From an uncultured Anaerobiospirillum sp. (GTDB lineage Bacteria; Pseudomonadota; Gammaproteobacteria; Enterobacterales; Succinivibrionaceae): a stretch of 48,478 nt of DNA. Both the position numbers and the translations under genes were made by a program. The stretch spans positions 1 to 48,478 of the forward strand of contig CALXXU010000011.1 in assembly GCA_944392765.1 (NCBI GenBank), given 5' to 3'. Positions 1 through 12,684 of the stretch are shown here, one piece after another (position 1 is the stretch's first letter; every line of letters begins with the position of its first letter). The notes under the pieces were generated by a model, which worked only from the letters and a program-made list of their open reading frames with translations, was not told where the DNA came from and did not search any database.

Positions 1-942
1 GACGGTTAAGTTTGACAGCTACCTCCAGTACCAGCACTTCTGCCAAAAATTTGGACATTAATTAAGTGACAGCTTCCCAATGGTTTGCCCCCAATGCTTT
101 GGCCGCTGGGTGGAAAATTACCCACCAAGGTTGGAAACTTTTGCCTTTTGTGTTTGATGGACGTCACATTTTTGGAATTTTTACCCCAAGCTGTTGGATC
201 TTTTTTGATCAAAATGTGAACTTCGTTGGGGGTAAGACGTGGAAAGGACGTGGGTAAGATGTGGGACTGCGGTGGGAGAAAATGCACCTAAAAACTTGCC
301 ATTTGGTTAGTGCGAAGTTGCCCCATACGATCCCACTAACAAACCACAAGTGCAATCCTAGGTAAAATCAGGCCTCACGCTCTGATCCCACTGATTGCGG
401 GCCCTAGAAGAAGAAGACATTACAAAACATTAAAAAGGATCTCTCTATTCAAGATCTGTATCTGAGCGCAAGCTTTGTGACCAAGTCTCTGGGAAAAGTG
501 AATGAGGGAAAGCCCCAGGTACACTTCAGGTCTGAGCTCAGTCTCAAGGAGCTTTGGCCTTAACTTAAATCACGAGCCTGTGAAAACAAAGCTGTCCTAA
601 GCAAGCATAGTGCAACCTACAATCTCTAGACAGTCCGCATTATTGGGGTACCGTGATGACTTGAGTCTGAAGATAGCTCTTTCTTTTTCTCTTTTTGAGG
701 TAGAGCTAAAACCTAAGGCTCACTTAAGTTGGCATCAGGGGTGGCGCGCTTTTTAGCTTAGCGTGAGTGAGGACAGCTGTAACTCCTGATTGCAACAAAT
801 GCTCAAGTGGGGCCCTAGTGGGGTAAAATACGCGCGCCCAATTCCTGAGAAACAAGCCGTTTGCAGGCAACTGTTTGCGGGCAAGTCGTTTGAGTGGTGG
901 TGGCAGGATAGTGGGAATAGTCAGTTCAGTTGGGAGCTTGGT
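1..942. other. Long untranslated region upstream of mnmG
   Basis: No convincing gene is seen; the short ORFs at 6-287 and 66-257 overlap each other on opposite strands, have no recognisable motif and no good ribosome site. Six GATC sites fall between 197 and 456, and two GATCT-led stretches at 438 and 453 faintly resemble the E. coli oriC 13-mers. In E. coli oriC lies directly upstream of mnmG, but no DnaA box (TTATNCACA) could be found here on either strand. No convincing mnmG promoter was identified. The TTG-led N-terminal extension of the mnmG frame (790-942) is treated as untranslated. Confidence 0.5.
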
Positions 943-3006
943 ATGTCTTTAAGAAAATTTGATGTCATCGTGGTGGGCGCAGGTCACGCCGGTATCGAGG
1001 CGGCGGGCGCGGCTGCTAGGATGGGCTGTCAGACTCTGCTCCTGACCCACAATTTAGAAACCGTGGGCGAGATGTCGTGCAATCCGGCCTTTGGTGGTAT
1101 CGGTAAGGGCCACTTGCTGCGTGAGATCGACGCGATGGGCGGTATTTGCCCGCAAGCAATTGATCGCGCCGGTATCCAATTTCGCACCTTGAACTCGTCC
1201 AAGGGCCCAGCGGTACGCGCCACCCGCGCTCAGACCGATCGCCACCTCTACAAGGAGGTGATGCGCAAGACGCTGGCTTCTTACCCAAATCTCACCTTAT
1301 TCCAACAACCGTGCACGAAGCTGTTATTTGATGGCGCGACTTTATGTGGTGTCTCCACCGCCGCTGATATCGAGTTTTATGCGCCAGCGATCATTATCTG
1401 CGCCGGTACCTTCTTAAACGGTCTGATCCACATCGGTCTTAATCATTACAAAGGTGGGCGCGCCGGTGATCCAGCCTCGATCGCTTTAGCCGAGAACTTA
1501 AAGGAATTAGGCTTAAAGCAGGGCCGCTTAAAGACCGGTACCCCAGCCCGCTTAGTTGCCTCTTCTATCGACTATTCCAAGATGCAGCGCCAAGAGCCTG
1601 AGAACCCACTACCAGTGTTCTCGTTCTTAGACGACAATTCGGTGCTGCCAAGCCAGGTGTGCTGCCACATTACCCACACCAATGAGCGCACTCATGACAT
1701 TATTCGCTCAGGTCTCGATCGCAGCCCACTGTATTCAGGCGTGATCAAGTCGACTGGTCCACGTTATTGCCCATCGATCGAAGATAAGATCGTGCGTTAC
1801 CCTCAACGTGAGGCGCACCAGATCTTCGTTGAGCCAGAAGGCTTAACCTCGCCTTTGATTTACCCAAATGGCATCTCGACCTCGCTACCGTACGATATCC
1901 AAGAGAAGTTCATTCACTCGATCTCAGGCTTTGAAAATGCCGTGATTGCGCGTCCGGGTTACGCTATCGAGTACGACTTCTACGATCCGCGCGAGCTCTC
2001 GGTCACGATGCAGTCCAAGAAGATCAAGGGTTTGTTCCTAGCAGGCCAAATCAACGGCACCACCGGCTACGAAGAGGCTGCCGCCCAAGGTCTGCTTGCC
2101 GGTATCAATGCCGCGCTCTTTGTCCAAGGACGTGAGGCCTGGTTCCCATCGCGCAATACCGCCTATATCGGCGTCATGATGGACGATCTGTGCACCTTAG
2201 GCACCCGTGAGCCATACCGCATGTTCACCTCGCGTGCCGAGTATCGCTTGATCTTGCGTGAGGACAACGCCGATCTGCGCTTAACTCCGGTCGCCCGTGA
2301 CTTAGGCATTATCTCCGATGAGCGCATGCGCGCCTTTGAGGCTAAGGTTCAGCAGATCGAGGGCGAAAAGGCCCGCTTGCAGGCCACCTTGGTCAAGCCA
2401 AGCTCTGAGATGGGTAAGTCCGTCAGCGCCTTACTGCGCACTCCGCTTTCTAAGGAGCAAACGCTTGAGGAAATCTTGCGTCGTCCTGAGTCGCGCTTAA
2501 CTCCACTGTTAGAGGCCGCAGGTCTTGAGCCGATTGCCACGATTGACCAAGCCCGTGAGCAGGTGGAAATCCAGGTGCGCTATCAGGGCTACCTCGAGCA
2601 CGAGCTGGATGAAATCAAGAAGCGCGAGCTCAACGAAAAGACCATGCTGCCACAAAACTTCGACTACAAGACCATTGCGGCCTTATCAAACGAAGTGGCG
2701 CAAAAGCTCAATGAGTTCCAGCCAGAGACCTTAGGTATGGCCTCGCGTATTTCGGGCGTTACCCCAGCTGCGATCTCCATTCTCTTAGTGCACTTAAAGA
2801 AAATGGGCCTGTTAAATCGCGCCCCTAAGGAAAAGCGCGCCGATACCATCGCCGCCGCCGAGGCGGTTGAAGCTGCGGCTAAGGCTGAAGCCTCGGCCCA
2901 GGCTGAAGCCTCCGCTCAGGTTGAGGCCTCCGCTCAGGTTGAGGCCTCGGCCCAGGCTGAAGTGTCCGCTCAGGCGTCCACTCAGGCGGAGGTGACCCAT
3001 GGCTAA
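943..3006 (+). CDS. mnmG: tRNA uridine-5-carboxymethylaminomethyl modification enzyme MnmG (GidA)
   Basis: FAD-dependent subunit that, with MnmE, installs carboxymethylaminomethyl groups on wobble U34 of several tRNAs. The N-terminal dinucleotide-binding motif GAGHAG is near residue 12. The conserved cysteines sit in [14 protein letters not shown] and [11 protein letters not shown]. The start is the ATG at 943, giving [14 protein letters not shown], with GGGAG six bases upstream; the frame runs open to a TTG at 790, but that extension has no family counterpart. The product is 687 aa against about 629 in E. coli. The excess is a C-terminal tail of about 48 residues made of ASAQ(A/V)E units. 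The end overlaps rsmG by 8 bases, as expected for the gidA-gidB pair. Identity is very secure; the role of the tail is unknown. Confidence 0.97.
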   Translation: MSLRKFDVIVVGAGHAGIEAAGAAARMGCQTLLLTHNLETVGEMSCNPAFGGIGKGHLLREIDAMGGICPQAIDRAGIQFRTLNSSKGPAVRATRAQTDRHLYKEVMRKTLASYPNLTLFQQPCTKLLFDGATLCGVSTAADIEFYAPAIIICAGTFLNGLIHIGLNHYKGGRAGDPASIALAENLKELGLKQGRLKTGTPARLVASSIDYSKMQRQEPENPLPVFSFLDDNSVLPSQVCCHITHTNERTHDIIRSGLDRSPLYSGVIKSTGPRYCPSIEDKIVRYPQREAHQIFVEPEGLTSPLIYPNGISTSLPYDIQEKFIHSISGFENAVIARPGYAIEYDFYDPRELSVTMQSKKIKGLFLAGQINGTTGYEEAAAQGLLAGINAALFVQGREAWFPSRNTAYIGVMMDDLCTLGTREPYRMFTSRAEYRLILREDNADLRLTPVARDLGIISDERMRAFEAKVQQIEGEKARLQATLVKPSSEMGKSVSALLRTPLSKEQTLEEILRRPESRLTPLLEAAGLEPIATIDQAREQVEIQVRYQGYLEHELDEIKKRELNEKTMLPQNFDYKTIAALSNEVAQKLNEFQPETLGMASRISGVTPAAISILLVHLKKMGLLNRAPKEKRADTIAAAEAVEAAAKAEASAQAEASAQVEASAQVEASAQAEVSAQASTQAEVTHG
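2884..2973 (+). repeat. 18-bp tandem repeat inside the mnmG 3' end
   Basis: Five in-frame 18-bp units encode ASAQ(A/V)E-type hexapeptides in the C-terminal tail of MnmG. Units differ by a few synonymous and Ala/Val changes, which suggests slippage expansion followed by drift. Confidence 0.8.
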
Positions 3007-3685
3007 GCAAAAGGTGGCCGCCTTTGACGCGGAATCCTGCCGCGCCTATTTAGCGCAGTTGCTGGCGCAAACTGAACTTGAGGTCTCTGCGGCTGAGCTT
3101 TCCCAGCTTACGACCTTAATTGAGATGCTCAATACTTGGAATGCGGCCTTGAACCTCACTGCGATCAAGGACGTCAAGCAAATGGTGCTCTTGCATGTGG
3201 TCGACAGCGCCGTGCTGTTGCCCGTGCTCAAAGAGCAATTGACGTATGTGGGATCTTGTGGGGCAGTGCCTCAGGTGGCCGATGTCGGCACCGGCGCGGG
3301 CTTTCCGGGCCTGGTTTTGGCGATCTTGGCCCCAGACGTGCACTTTACCTTGATCGACTCGGTAGGCAAGAAGCTGTCCTTCGTGCGCCAAGTGGTCGCA
3401 CGCTTGGATCTTCACAATGTTGAGCTTATCAACAAGCGCTGTGAGGAAATCGAGCACGAGCCTTTTGACGCCATTGTCAGCCGCGCTTTTGCGCCGCTTG
3501 AGCGCATGGTGTCCTGGTGCTTGCCGCTGCTTAAGCCCGACGGGCGCTTCGTGGCCATGAAGGCAAATCTCGAACCGGGCGAAATTCAGGCAATTCCGGA
3601 AACTGTTACAATAGACGTTACAGTTAAGTTAAACGTGCCTACACTTGATGCGATGCGTCAAGCGGTGGTTCTAAAGCGCGCCTAG
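2999..3685 (+). CDS. rsmG: 16S rRNA (guanine-527-N7)-methyltransferase RsmG (GidB)
   Basis: SAM-dependent methyltransferase acting on G527 of 16S rRNA in the cytoplasm. The SAM-binding motif [13 protein letters not shown] is near residue 98, and the family [12 protein letters not shown]-like strand is near residue 178. At 228 aa it is slightly longer than E. coli RsmG (207 aa), mainly at the N terminus. The ATG at 2999 lies inside the end of mnmG, so translation is probably coupled. A gap of 83 bases separates it from parA. Confidence 0.96.
   Translation: MAKQKVAAFDAESCRAYLAQLLAQTELEVSAAELSQLTTLIEMLNTWNAALNLTAIKDVKQMVLLHVVDSAVLLPVLKEQLTYVGSCGAVPQVADVGTGAGFPGLVLAILAPDVHFTLIDSVGKKLSFVRQVVARLDLHNVELINKRCEEIEHEPFDAIVSRAFAPLERMVSWCLPLLKPDGRFVAMKANLEPGEIQAIPETVTIDVTVKLNVPTLDAMRQAVVLKRA
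3604..3612 (+). promoter_or_regulatory. Candidate extended -10 promoter for parA within rsmG
   Basis: TGT followed by TACAAT forms an extended -10 element about 155 bases before parA. It sits inside an inverted repeat with arms AACTGT (3601-3606) and ACAGTT (3620-3625), which could be an operator. No good -35 is visible. Inference only. Confidence 0.3.
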
Positions 3686-3768
3686 GGGCAGGCTTAAGTG
3701 TGATCGAGAGAGTGATCGAGGCCGAGTCCGGGGCGTAGGGTGGGGCAGTAGTAGCTCAAGGATGGGGT

Positions 3769-4692
3769 ATGGCCAAGGTTATTGCGATCGCCAATCAAAA
3801 AGGGGGAGTGGGTAAAACTACCACTTGCGTTAATCTCGCGGCATCCCTGGCGGCGATGCAAAAGCGCGTGCTGTTAATCGACTCCGATCCCCAGGGCAAT
3901 GCCACTATGGCCTCGGGCGTGAACAAGTTCAACCTGCAAAACTCGATCACCCAAGTGTTGATCGACGGCAAGGATATCCGCGAATGCGTGGTCGATAAGA
4001 CCTCCGGTGGTTATCACATTATCCCCGCCAATGAAGATCTGACCGCCGCCGAAGTTAAGCTGCTTGATTTCTTGGTGCGCGAGTTCCGCCTCAAAAACGC
4101 CTTAGCTGCGATCGTCGATAATTACGATTACGTCTTAATCGACTGTCCGCCATCGCTCAATTTGCTCACAGTCAACGCGATGTGCGCGGCCGATAGTATC
4201 TTAGTGCCGCTGCAATGTGAGTACTTTGCGCTCGAAGGCCTCACTCTTCTGATCGATACCGTCGATCAGCTGGCGCGGGCGGTCAATCCTAATCTGAAGA
4301 TCGAGGGTATCTTGCGCACGATGTACGACAATCGCAATCGCTTGTCGGCCGATGTCTCGCAAGATCTGGAGCAAAGCTTTGGTGATCTGGTCTATAAGAC
4401 CATTATTCCGCGCAATGTGCGCCTGGCTGAAGCACCAAGCTACGCCAAGCCTGCACTCTACTACGACAAGAACTCCACTGGCACCAAGTCTTACTTAGCG
4501 TTAGCCGCTGAAATCTTAGAAAAGGATGTGCTCGAGGCCAAACGCCACGAGGTCAAAGCTGCGGCCCAGCCTAAGGTTAAAGCGCCTAAGGCGAGCACTA
4601 AGGCGGCAGCTCAGGCGGCAGCTCAGGTGGCAGCTCAGGCTATTCCGGCTCAAGCAAGCGCCGCTCACCCTGCGGCCGCCCCTTCGGTTTAA
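3769..4692 (+). CDS. parA: Chromosome partitioning ATPase ParA (Soj)
   Basis: Deviant Walker A ATPase that works with ParB-parS in segregating the origin region. The Walker A motif KGGVGKTT is at residues 11-18, Walker A' LLIDSDPQGN follows, and Walker B is VLIDCPPSLNLLT. The core ends near residue 260 and is followed by about 45 residues rich in Ala, Gln, Lys and Pro (AAAQAAAQVAAQ), which chromosomal ParA proteins usually lack. The start ATG at 3769 follows AAGGATGGGGT. It lies between rsmG and parB as in many gammaproteobacteria. Confidence 0.95.
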   Translation: MAKVIAIANQKGGVGKTTTCVNLAASLAAMQKRVLLIDSDPQGNATMASGVNKFNLQNSITQVLIDGKDIRECVVDKTSGGYHIIPANEDLTAAEVKLLDFLVREFRLKNALAAIVDNYDYVLIDCPPSLNLLTVNAMCAADSILVPLQCEYFALEGLTLLIDTVDQLARAVNPNLKIEGILRTMYDNRNRLSADVSQDLEQSFGDLVYKTIIPRNVRLAEAPSYAKPALYYDKNSTGTKSYLALAAEILEKDVLEAKRHEVKAAAQPKVKAPKASTKAAAQAAAQVAAQAIPAQASAAHPAAAPSV

Positions 4693-4780
4693 TCATAATT
4701 TTTTTTTTCAGTCTTCTGTGTTGCGGGGCCTGATGGGCCCTGGGTCTTAGCTCAACTCTAGGTTCTGTTAGGAGAGTGAT

Positions 4781-6343
4781 ATGGCAGGTTTAGGCCGTGG
4801 TTTAGGCGCATTACTCAGTCAAAGCACGACTAAAAGTGCCAAAGTCACCGGAAGCTCAGGGGTAGTGGGCCAAGATCTGATCGTGCGCTCACTCAAGTCC
4901 AAGGGCGTCACCGAGCAAGATGTGGGAGCGCTGCAAGTGGAGTCAAACTCTGAAGAGGTGTTAACCCCAGAGGTCGCTCCAGCCCCGAAGCGTCGCACCA
5001 CTAAGCCTAAGACGAGCACCACGCGCCGTAAGCCTAAGGCCACAGCCACTCCCGTCCCCGCCCCTGAGCCGAGCCCAGCTTCAGAGCCTGAACCGAGCCC
5101 GGCTTCAGAGCCTGAACCGAGCACGGCTTCAGAGCCTGAGCTGTTAGCCCCTGAGAGTGTACCGTTAGAGCCAGTGGGGGCGGTGCAAGGCAACTTGCTT
5201 GATGATGTGACGCCCGAGCAAGAAGCTAAGATGCAGCAGATCTTAGATGAGACGCGTAAGCGTACTAAGCCTAAGCGGCGCCGCAAGGCGGCGGAGACGG
5301 TCGCAGAGCAAGTCAAGCCTGAGGGCGCTACGCCTGAGAAGGTTAAGGCCAAGGCTGAACCTAAGACTGAGGTCAAGGCTGAGCCTAAGGCCGAGCCTGC
5401 TTCCATGGACACGGCACCGGCCGCGATTCAGGCGCATATGGCAGCGCATGCTGCGGCTGCGGGCGTGACCTTGACTGGAGATGATGACAATCGCATCCAC
5501 CAGATCGCGCTCTCGGCTTTAAATCCGTCGAGCTACCAGCCGCGTGATTACTTCGACGATGACTCGATTAAGGAGCTGGCCAGCTCGATCCTGGAGCATG
5601 GCTTGCTGGAGCCATTGATCGTCAAGCGCGCCGGTAGTGGCTATGAGATTATCTGCGGCGAGCGCCGCTACCGCGCCGCTAAGCTGGCGGGCCTGACTGA
5701 ATTGCCGTGCCTGGTGCGCGATGTGGTCGATGAGAAGGCCTATGCCATTGCCCTCATTGAAAATATCCAGCGCGAGAGCTTAAACCCGATTGAATTGGCG
5801 ATCGCCTTAGAGCAGATGATGGAAGAGTGCGGTATGACCCAAGAGCAGGTCGCCGCCAGTGTGGGTAAGTCGCGCTCGGCTGTGGCCAACTACCTGCGTC
5901 TGACCACCATGAACGAGCAAGTGCAAGAGGCACTGCGCCGGGGTGATATCAACTTTGGCCACGCCAAGCTCATCGTGGGCTTTGATGACGTAACCCAGCT
6001 CGAGCTGTGCTCGATCATCACCAAAAAGCAGCTCTCAGTGCGCGCCACCGAAGACTACATCAAAAAGCATATCACCGCTGAGCAACGCAAGAAGCGCACG
6101 CCCAAACAAGGCCAAGCCGAAAAGCAGCGCCACAAAGAGCAGCTGATGGCACATCTCTCCAACTGCGAGGCTACGCTCAATGCACAGTTAGGCGGCGTGG
6201 TTGCGAAGTTCACCCTCGCTACCAGTGCTAAAAACACCAAGGGCAAGCTCACCTTAAGCTATAACAGCGAAGAAGAGCTCGAGGCCCTCTTGCAGCGCCT
6301 AGGCTTAGGCTTAGACTCGGCTCTGGGCGCTGAGGAGGCGTAA
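4781..6343 (+). CDS. parB: Chromosome partitioning protein ParB (Spo0J) with long linker
   Basis: parS-binding CTPase clamp of the chromosome segregation system. The ParA-stimulating N-terminal motif GLGRGLGALL is intact at residues 3-12. The ParB/Srx domain begins near residue 238 (IALSALNPSSYQPR), with the CTP-site motif GERRYRAA and the ENIQR box. A helix-turn-helix (QVAASVGKSRSAVANYLRL) and a C-terminal dimerisation region follow. At 520 aa it is far longer than the usual 280-310 aa. The excess is a low-complexity linker at residues about 45-235, with ASEPEPS repeats, basic KPKRRRK and KAEPK blocks. The start has GGAGAG at good spacing. The stop overlaps the atpI start (TAATG). Confidence 0.95.
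   Translation: MAGLGRGLGALLSQSTTKSAKVTGSSGVVGQDLIVRSLKSKGVTEQDVGALQVESNSEEVLTPEVAPAPKRRTTKPKTSTTRRKPKATATPVPAPEPSPASEPEPSPASEPEPSTASEPELLAPESVPLEPVGAVQGNLLDDVTPEQEAKMQQILDETRKRTKPKRRRKAAETVAEQVKPEGATPEKVKAKAEPKTEVKAEPKAEPASMDTAPAAIQAHMAAHAAAAGVTLTGDDDNRIHQIALSALNPSSYQPRDYFDDDSIKELASSILEHGLLEPLIVKRAGSGYEIICGERRYRAAKLAGLTELPCLVRDVVDEKAYAIALIENIQRESLNPIELAIALEQMMEECGMTQEQVAASVGKSRSAVANYLRLTTMNEQVQEALRRGDINFGHAKLIVGFDDVTQLELCSIITKKQLSVRATEDYIKKHITAEQRKKRTPKQGQAEKQRHKEQLMAHLSNCEATLNAQLGGVVAKFTLATSAKNTKGKLTLSYNSEEELEALLQRLGLGLDSALGAEEA
5063..5134 (+). repeat. 24-bp tandem repeat in the parB linker
   Basis: Three near-identical 24-bp units encode PEPSPASE-type octapeptides in the disordered linker of ParB. 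Differences between copies are single bases. Confidence 0.8.
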
Positions 6344-6864
6344 TGGCGGAGCGCAAAACTAAGTTTGGCGATCGTAATGCCTCCTACGATGATGATAATT
6401 GGGGACAGCAGGTTTCCAAGGAACACGCCCAGGAGCTTAATGCCAAAGAACGTCAGACCAAGGTTTTAAACCTGGTGCGCCTGCTCCAGTGGCTGGTGCT
6501 GGCCGTCTTTGGCGGCGCCTTCTACGGCTACTATTGCGCCCTTAAAGCTGAAATTGCGTTGGGGCCGTGGCCCGGTTCTTGGGGCGTTGCCGCTTGGTAT
6601 GGTTTAGCCACAGCCGCCGGGGCCTTAAGCCTACTGATTCCGCTTATGGTCTATGCGGCGATCGCGCGGCGCCAGAGCCTCAGTGCCGTGCACACCATGT
6701 TTGATCTGCTTAAGGCCGAATTTTTAAAGTACGGCCTCATGATCTTAGGTTTAGGTGCGATCTTTAAGTTCACCGTCCTGCCCCCTAACCTCGTGATCGC
6801 AGGCTTTGCTTTTATGATGCTGGCGTATCTCATCACCTCCTTACGCGCAGCGGTCAAAGCTTAG
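6343..6864 (+). CDS. atpI: ATP synthase accessory protein AtpI
   Basis: Small membrane protein thought to help assembly of the c-ring. A soluble N-terminal stretch of about 45 residues is followed by four predicted hydrophobic segments (roughly residues 48-68, 80-105, 122-140 and 145-165), the typical AtpI layout. Its length of 173 aa is slightly above the usual 125-130, because of the charged N terminus. The start codon overlaps the parB stop by one base, so it is translationally coupled to parB and not to atpB, which lies about 1.7 kb further on. Identity rests on topology and position; sequence is weakly conserved in this family. Confidence 0.82.
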   Translation: MAERKTKFGDRNASYDDDNWGQQVSKEHAQELNAKERQTKVLNLVRLLQWLVLAVFGGAFYGYYCALKAEIALGPWPGSWGVAAWYGLATAAGALSLLIPLMVYAAIARRQSLSAVHTMFDLLKAEFLKYGLMILGLGAIFKFTVLPPNLVIAGFAFMMLAYLITSLRAAVKA

Positions 6865-9501
<2,637 letters not shown>

Positions 9502-9585
9502 AAAAACAAAGCTTCCTAAATGAAGATAAGCCTGGAAGGCAGGTCACGTTAGTAACTGTTTTGTACTGTAGCAATAAGTCTCTGA

Positions 9586-9605
9586 AGGTCGCCGCAGGGC
9601 GACTT
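9586..9605 (+). other. RNA hairpin in the atpB-atpE spacer
   Basis: GTCGCC (9588-9593) pairs with GGCGAC (9598-9603), flanked by further weak pairs, within an unusually long 242-base spacer. Other small stems follow near 9620-9690. No T-run follows, so it looks like a processing or translation-control element rather than a terminator. Confidence 0.45.
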
Positions 9606-9743
9606 GAAGAGAGCGCAAGGGATAAGGGTTAGAACCCCAACTTGGTTTCTTGTTTGTAAAGGGGTTAGCACCTCGTGCCTCTTGTTACCTGCTAGTTGTG
9701 TAAGCTCAACGCTAAGAAATTTGAACAATTTAGGAGAATTTAA

Positions 9744-9965
<222 letters not shown>

Positions 9966-10099
9966 GCTAAACGGCTGTTTGAGTACCCGCTAAAGCCCAA
10001 GAGGCTAAGTTCTAAAGGCAAGTCCTCACAGGATAAGCTGAACGGCTTAGGTCTTGGCTTAGCACCAGCAAACACCTGTTTTAGCAAGGAGCTAACACC

Positions 10100-10570
10100 T
10101 TGGAAATTAATGCTACTTTCTTAGGACAAGCTGTTGCTTTCGTCATCTTTGTGGTCCTGTGCATGAAGTATGTCTGGCCACCATTGATGAGTGCCTTAGA
10201 GAAAAGGCAAAAAGAGATTGCCGACGGCCTTGCCAACGCCGAAAAGGCGAAAAAGAATCTTGAGTTAGCAAAGACCAATGCCGCCGAAGCCCTGCGCCAA
10301 GCCAAGGCTGAAGCACAGCAAATCATCGACGATGCCAATAAGCAACGCGCGATGATTTTGGATCGTGCTGCTGAAGAAGCTACTACCGAAAAGAATCGTA
10401 TCGTCCAAGCCGCTAAGGCTGAGATTGAGGCTGAGCGCAATAAGGCCCGTGAGGAGCTGCGCGCTGAGGTCATTGCCCTGGCCATCGCAGGCGCTGAGAA
10501 GATTCTTGATAAGAAGATGGATGCAAGCTCTGATCATCAATTGGTCAAGAAGATTGTCGATTCCTTGTAA
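10100..10570 (+). CDS. atpF: F0 ATP synthase subunit b (AtpF)
   Basis: Peripheral-stalk subunit with one N-terminal membrane helix (about residues 5-25, ending MKYVWPPLM) and a long charged coiled coil with KAEAEQ and [14 protein letters not shown] motifs. At 156 aa it matches E. coli exactly when started at the TTG at 10100, and the ribosome site AAGGAG is nine bases upstream. That site lies in the loop of a small inverted repeat (TTAGC/GCTAA around 10082-10095), which could damp initiation. The spacer to the next start is 15 bases. Confidence 0.97.
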   Translation: MEINATFLGQAVAFVIFVVLCMKYVWPPLMSALEKRQKEIADGLANAEKAKKNLELAKTNAAEALRQAKAEAQQIIDDANKQRAMILDRAAEEATTEKNRIVQAAKAEIEAERNKAREELRAEVIALAIAGAEKILDKKMDASSDHQLVKKIVDSL

Positions 10571-10585
10571 AGTGAGGTGAAAGCA

Positions 10586-11116
10586 TTGGCTGAGAACCTA
10601 ACTATCGCAAGACCTTACGCTCAAGCAGTGTTTGAGATTGCTCAGGCGGATCAAACCTTCGACCAATGGTCTCAATCCCTGGAGGCCTTGGCCGTTGCCG
10701 TCCAAAATGAGCAAGTTCAGGCGATGCTCGCGCAAGCTTCGACCAACGAGGCCGGCGCCAAGCTGTTAATTGAGCTTTTAGGTGATCTCATCGACCAAAA
10801 GGGACAGAACTTTGTCTACGTCGTAGGCGAGAACAATCGCTTTGCGGTGCTCCCTGAAATCTTCGAAGAGTTCGTGCGTTTACGTGACGACTACTTGAAG
10901 GTTAAGCAGGTGGAAATCACGTCAGCCCGCCCGCTTGCGGATGCTGACCTTAAGGCGATCGTCAAGAAGCTGGAACAAAAGTATCAAGCCAAAGTCCGCG
11001 TCACGCAGACGGTGGACCCAGAGATCCTGGGCGGAATCATCATTCGTATGGGTGATGAGGTGATTGATGCCAGCGTCAAGACTAACCTGAGCAGACTGTC
11101 TTCAACCCTCAAGTAA
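10586..11116 (+). CDS. atpH: F1 ATP synthase subunit delta (AtpH)
   Basis: Stator subunit linking the F1 head to the b dimer. The N terminus MAENLTIARPYAQAVF matches the family TIARPYAKA block, and the C terminus contains DPEILGGIIIRMGDEVIDAS. The start chosen is the TTG at 10586, with GAGG eight bases upstream, giving 176 aa (E. coli 177). A GTG at 10577 is possible but lacks a ribosome site. Two consecutive TTG starts (atpF, atpH) may lower initiation. Confidence 0.95.
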   Translation: MAENLTIARPYAQAVFEIAQADQTFDQWSQSLEALAVAVQNEQVQAMLAQASTNEAGAKLLIELLGDLIDQKGQNFVYVVGENNRFAVLPEIFEEFVRLRDDYLKVKQVEITSARPLADADLKAIVKKLEQKYQAKVRVTQTVDPEILGGIIIRMGDEVIDASVKTNLSRLSSTLK

Positions 11117-11132
11117 CGCAGGGGATACTTAA

Positions 11133-12674
11133 ATGCAATTAAATTCAACTGAAATTGCCGATCTCATTAAAAAGCGCATCGAGCAATTTAAGGTTGTCAC
11201 TGAAGCTCGTGATGAGGGCACTATCGTTTCGGTCAACGATGGTATTGTCCGTATTCACGGCTTGTCCAACGTCATGCAGGGCGAAATGCTGGACTTCGGC
11301 GAGGGCTTATACGGCCTGGCCTTAAACTTAGAGCGTGACTCGGTTGGTGCTATTGTGATGGGCCCATACTCCCACTTATCTGAGGGTATGAAGGTTCGCG
11401 GTACTGGCCGTATTCTCGAGGTTCCAGTCGGTGACGCCCTCTTAGGCCGTGTCGTTAACACCTTAGGTGAGCCAATCGACGGTAAGGGCCCAATTGAGAA
11501 GGCTACTTTCTACCCAGTCGAGAAGATTGCTCCAGGCGTTATTGCCTGTCAAGGCGTGTCCCAGCCAATCCAGACCGGCTATAAGTCGGTGGATGCGATG
11601 GTGCCAATCGGCCGTGGTCAGCGTGAGTTAATCATTGGTGACCGTCAGGTCGGTAAGACTGCTTTAGCAATCGATACCATTATCAATCAGAAGAATTATG
11701 GCGTGCGCTGCATCTACGTCGCAATCGGCCAGAAGGCTTCGACGATTGCCGCAGTGGTTCGTAAGTTAGAGGAGCACGGTGCTTTAAGCAATACGATCGT
11801 GGTCGCAGCTTCGGCCTCCGATACGGCCGCACTCCAGTACATCGCTCCTTACGCTGGTTGTGCTATGGGTGAGTACTTCATGGATCAAGGCGAGGATGCC
11901 TTAATTATCTATGACGACCTCTCCAAGCACGCCGTAGCCTATCGCCAGATTTCGCTGTTACTGCGTCGTCCACCAGGGCGTGAAGCTTACCCAGGTGACG
12001 TGTTCTATCTGCACTCGCGTTTATTAGAGCGTGCTTCGCGTGTCAACGCCGAGTACTTAGAGGAGCACTCGGGGGGCAAGATCAAGGGCAAGACTGGCTC
12101 GTTAACTGCGCTGCCAATTATTGAGACGCAAGCAGGCGACGTTTCGGCCTTCATTCCAACCAACGTAATTTCAATTACTGACGGTCAGATCTTCTTAACC
12201 AGCTCGCTGTTCAACTCGGGTGTTCGCCCAGCGGTCGATCCTGGTATCTCGGTATCCCGTGTTGGTGGTGCCGCTCAGACCAAGATTATGAAGAAGCTCT
12301 CAGGCGGTATTCGTACGGCCTTGGCTCAGTATCGTGAGTTAGCTGCGTTCGCTCAGTTCTCGTCGGACTTAGACGAAGCTACCCGCAAGCAGCTCGATCA
12401 CGGTCAGAAGGTTACCGAGTTAATGAAGCAGAACCAATACGCTCCATTAACTGTGGCTGAGGAAGCCTTAGTAATCTTCGCCGCCGAGCGTGGTTACTTA
12501 GAAGACGTAGCCTTAGAAAAGATTCTGCCTTTTGAAGCTGCCCTGTTAGATTTCGCTCGTCAGAAGTATGCTGACTTGCTCAAGAACGTCGAAGAGCATC
12601 CTGATTACAACGATGAGGTGGTAAAGCAGTTTGCTGACGTGGTAACTGAGTTCAAGTCAACGCAGACCTACTAG
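11133..12674 (+). CDS. atpA: F1 ATP synthase subunit alpha (AtpA)
   Basis: Non-catalytic nucleotide-binding subunit of the F1 hexamer. It is 513 aa, exactly the E. coli length. The Walker A GDRQVGKT is near residue 169, the Walker B LIIYDDLS follows, and [12 protein letters not shown] and the conserved arginine in [10 protein letters not shown] are present. ATG start with AGGGGAT upstream. Spacing to atpG is 10 bases. Confidence 0.99.
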   Translation: MQLNSTEIADLIKKRIEQFKVVTEARDEGTIVSVNDGIVRIHGLSNVMQGEMLDFGEGLYGLALNLERDSVGAIVMGPYSHLSEGMKVRGTGRILEVPVGDALLGRVVNTLGEPIDGKGPIEKATFYPVEKIAPGVIACQGVSQPIQTGYKSVDAMVPIGRGQRELIIGDRQVGKTALAIDTIINQKNYGVRCIYVAIGQKASTIAAVVRKLEEHGALSNTIVVAASASDTAALQYIAPYAGCAMGEYFMDQGEDALIIYDDLSKHAVAYRQISLLLRRPPGREAYPGDVFYLHSRLLERASRVNAEYLEEHSGGKIKGKTGSLTALPIIETQAGDVSAFIPTNVISITDGQIFLTSSLFNSGVRPAVDPGISVSRVGGAAQTKIMKKLSGGIRTALAQYRELAAFAQFSSDLDEATRKQLDHGQKVTELMKQNQYAPLTVAEEALVIFAAERGYLEDVALEKILPFEAALLDFARQKYADLLKNVEEHPDYNDEVVKQFADVVTEFKSTQTY

Positions 12675-12684
12675 GAGCTCTAAC

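Noticed and set aside
6-287. Minus-strand ORF of 93 codons and overlapping plus-strand ORF at the left edge
   Set aside because: No family motif, no ribosome site, mutual overlap and non-coding-like composition.
790-942. N-terminal extension of MnmG from TTG
   Set aside because: The extension has no counterpart in the family; ATG 943 has a good ribosome site and the expected N terminus.
1-942. oriC
   Set aside because: No TTATNCACA DnaA box on either strand; position and GATC sites alone are not enough.
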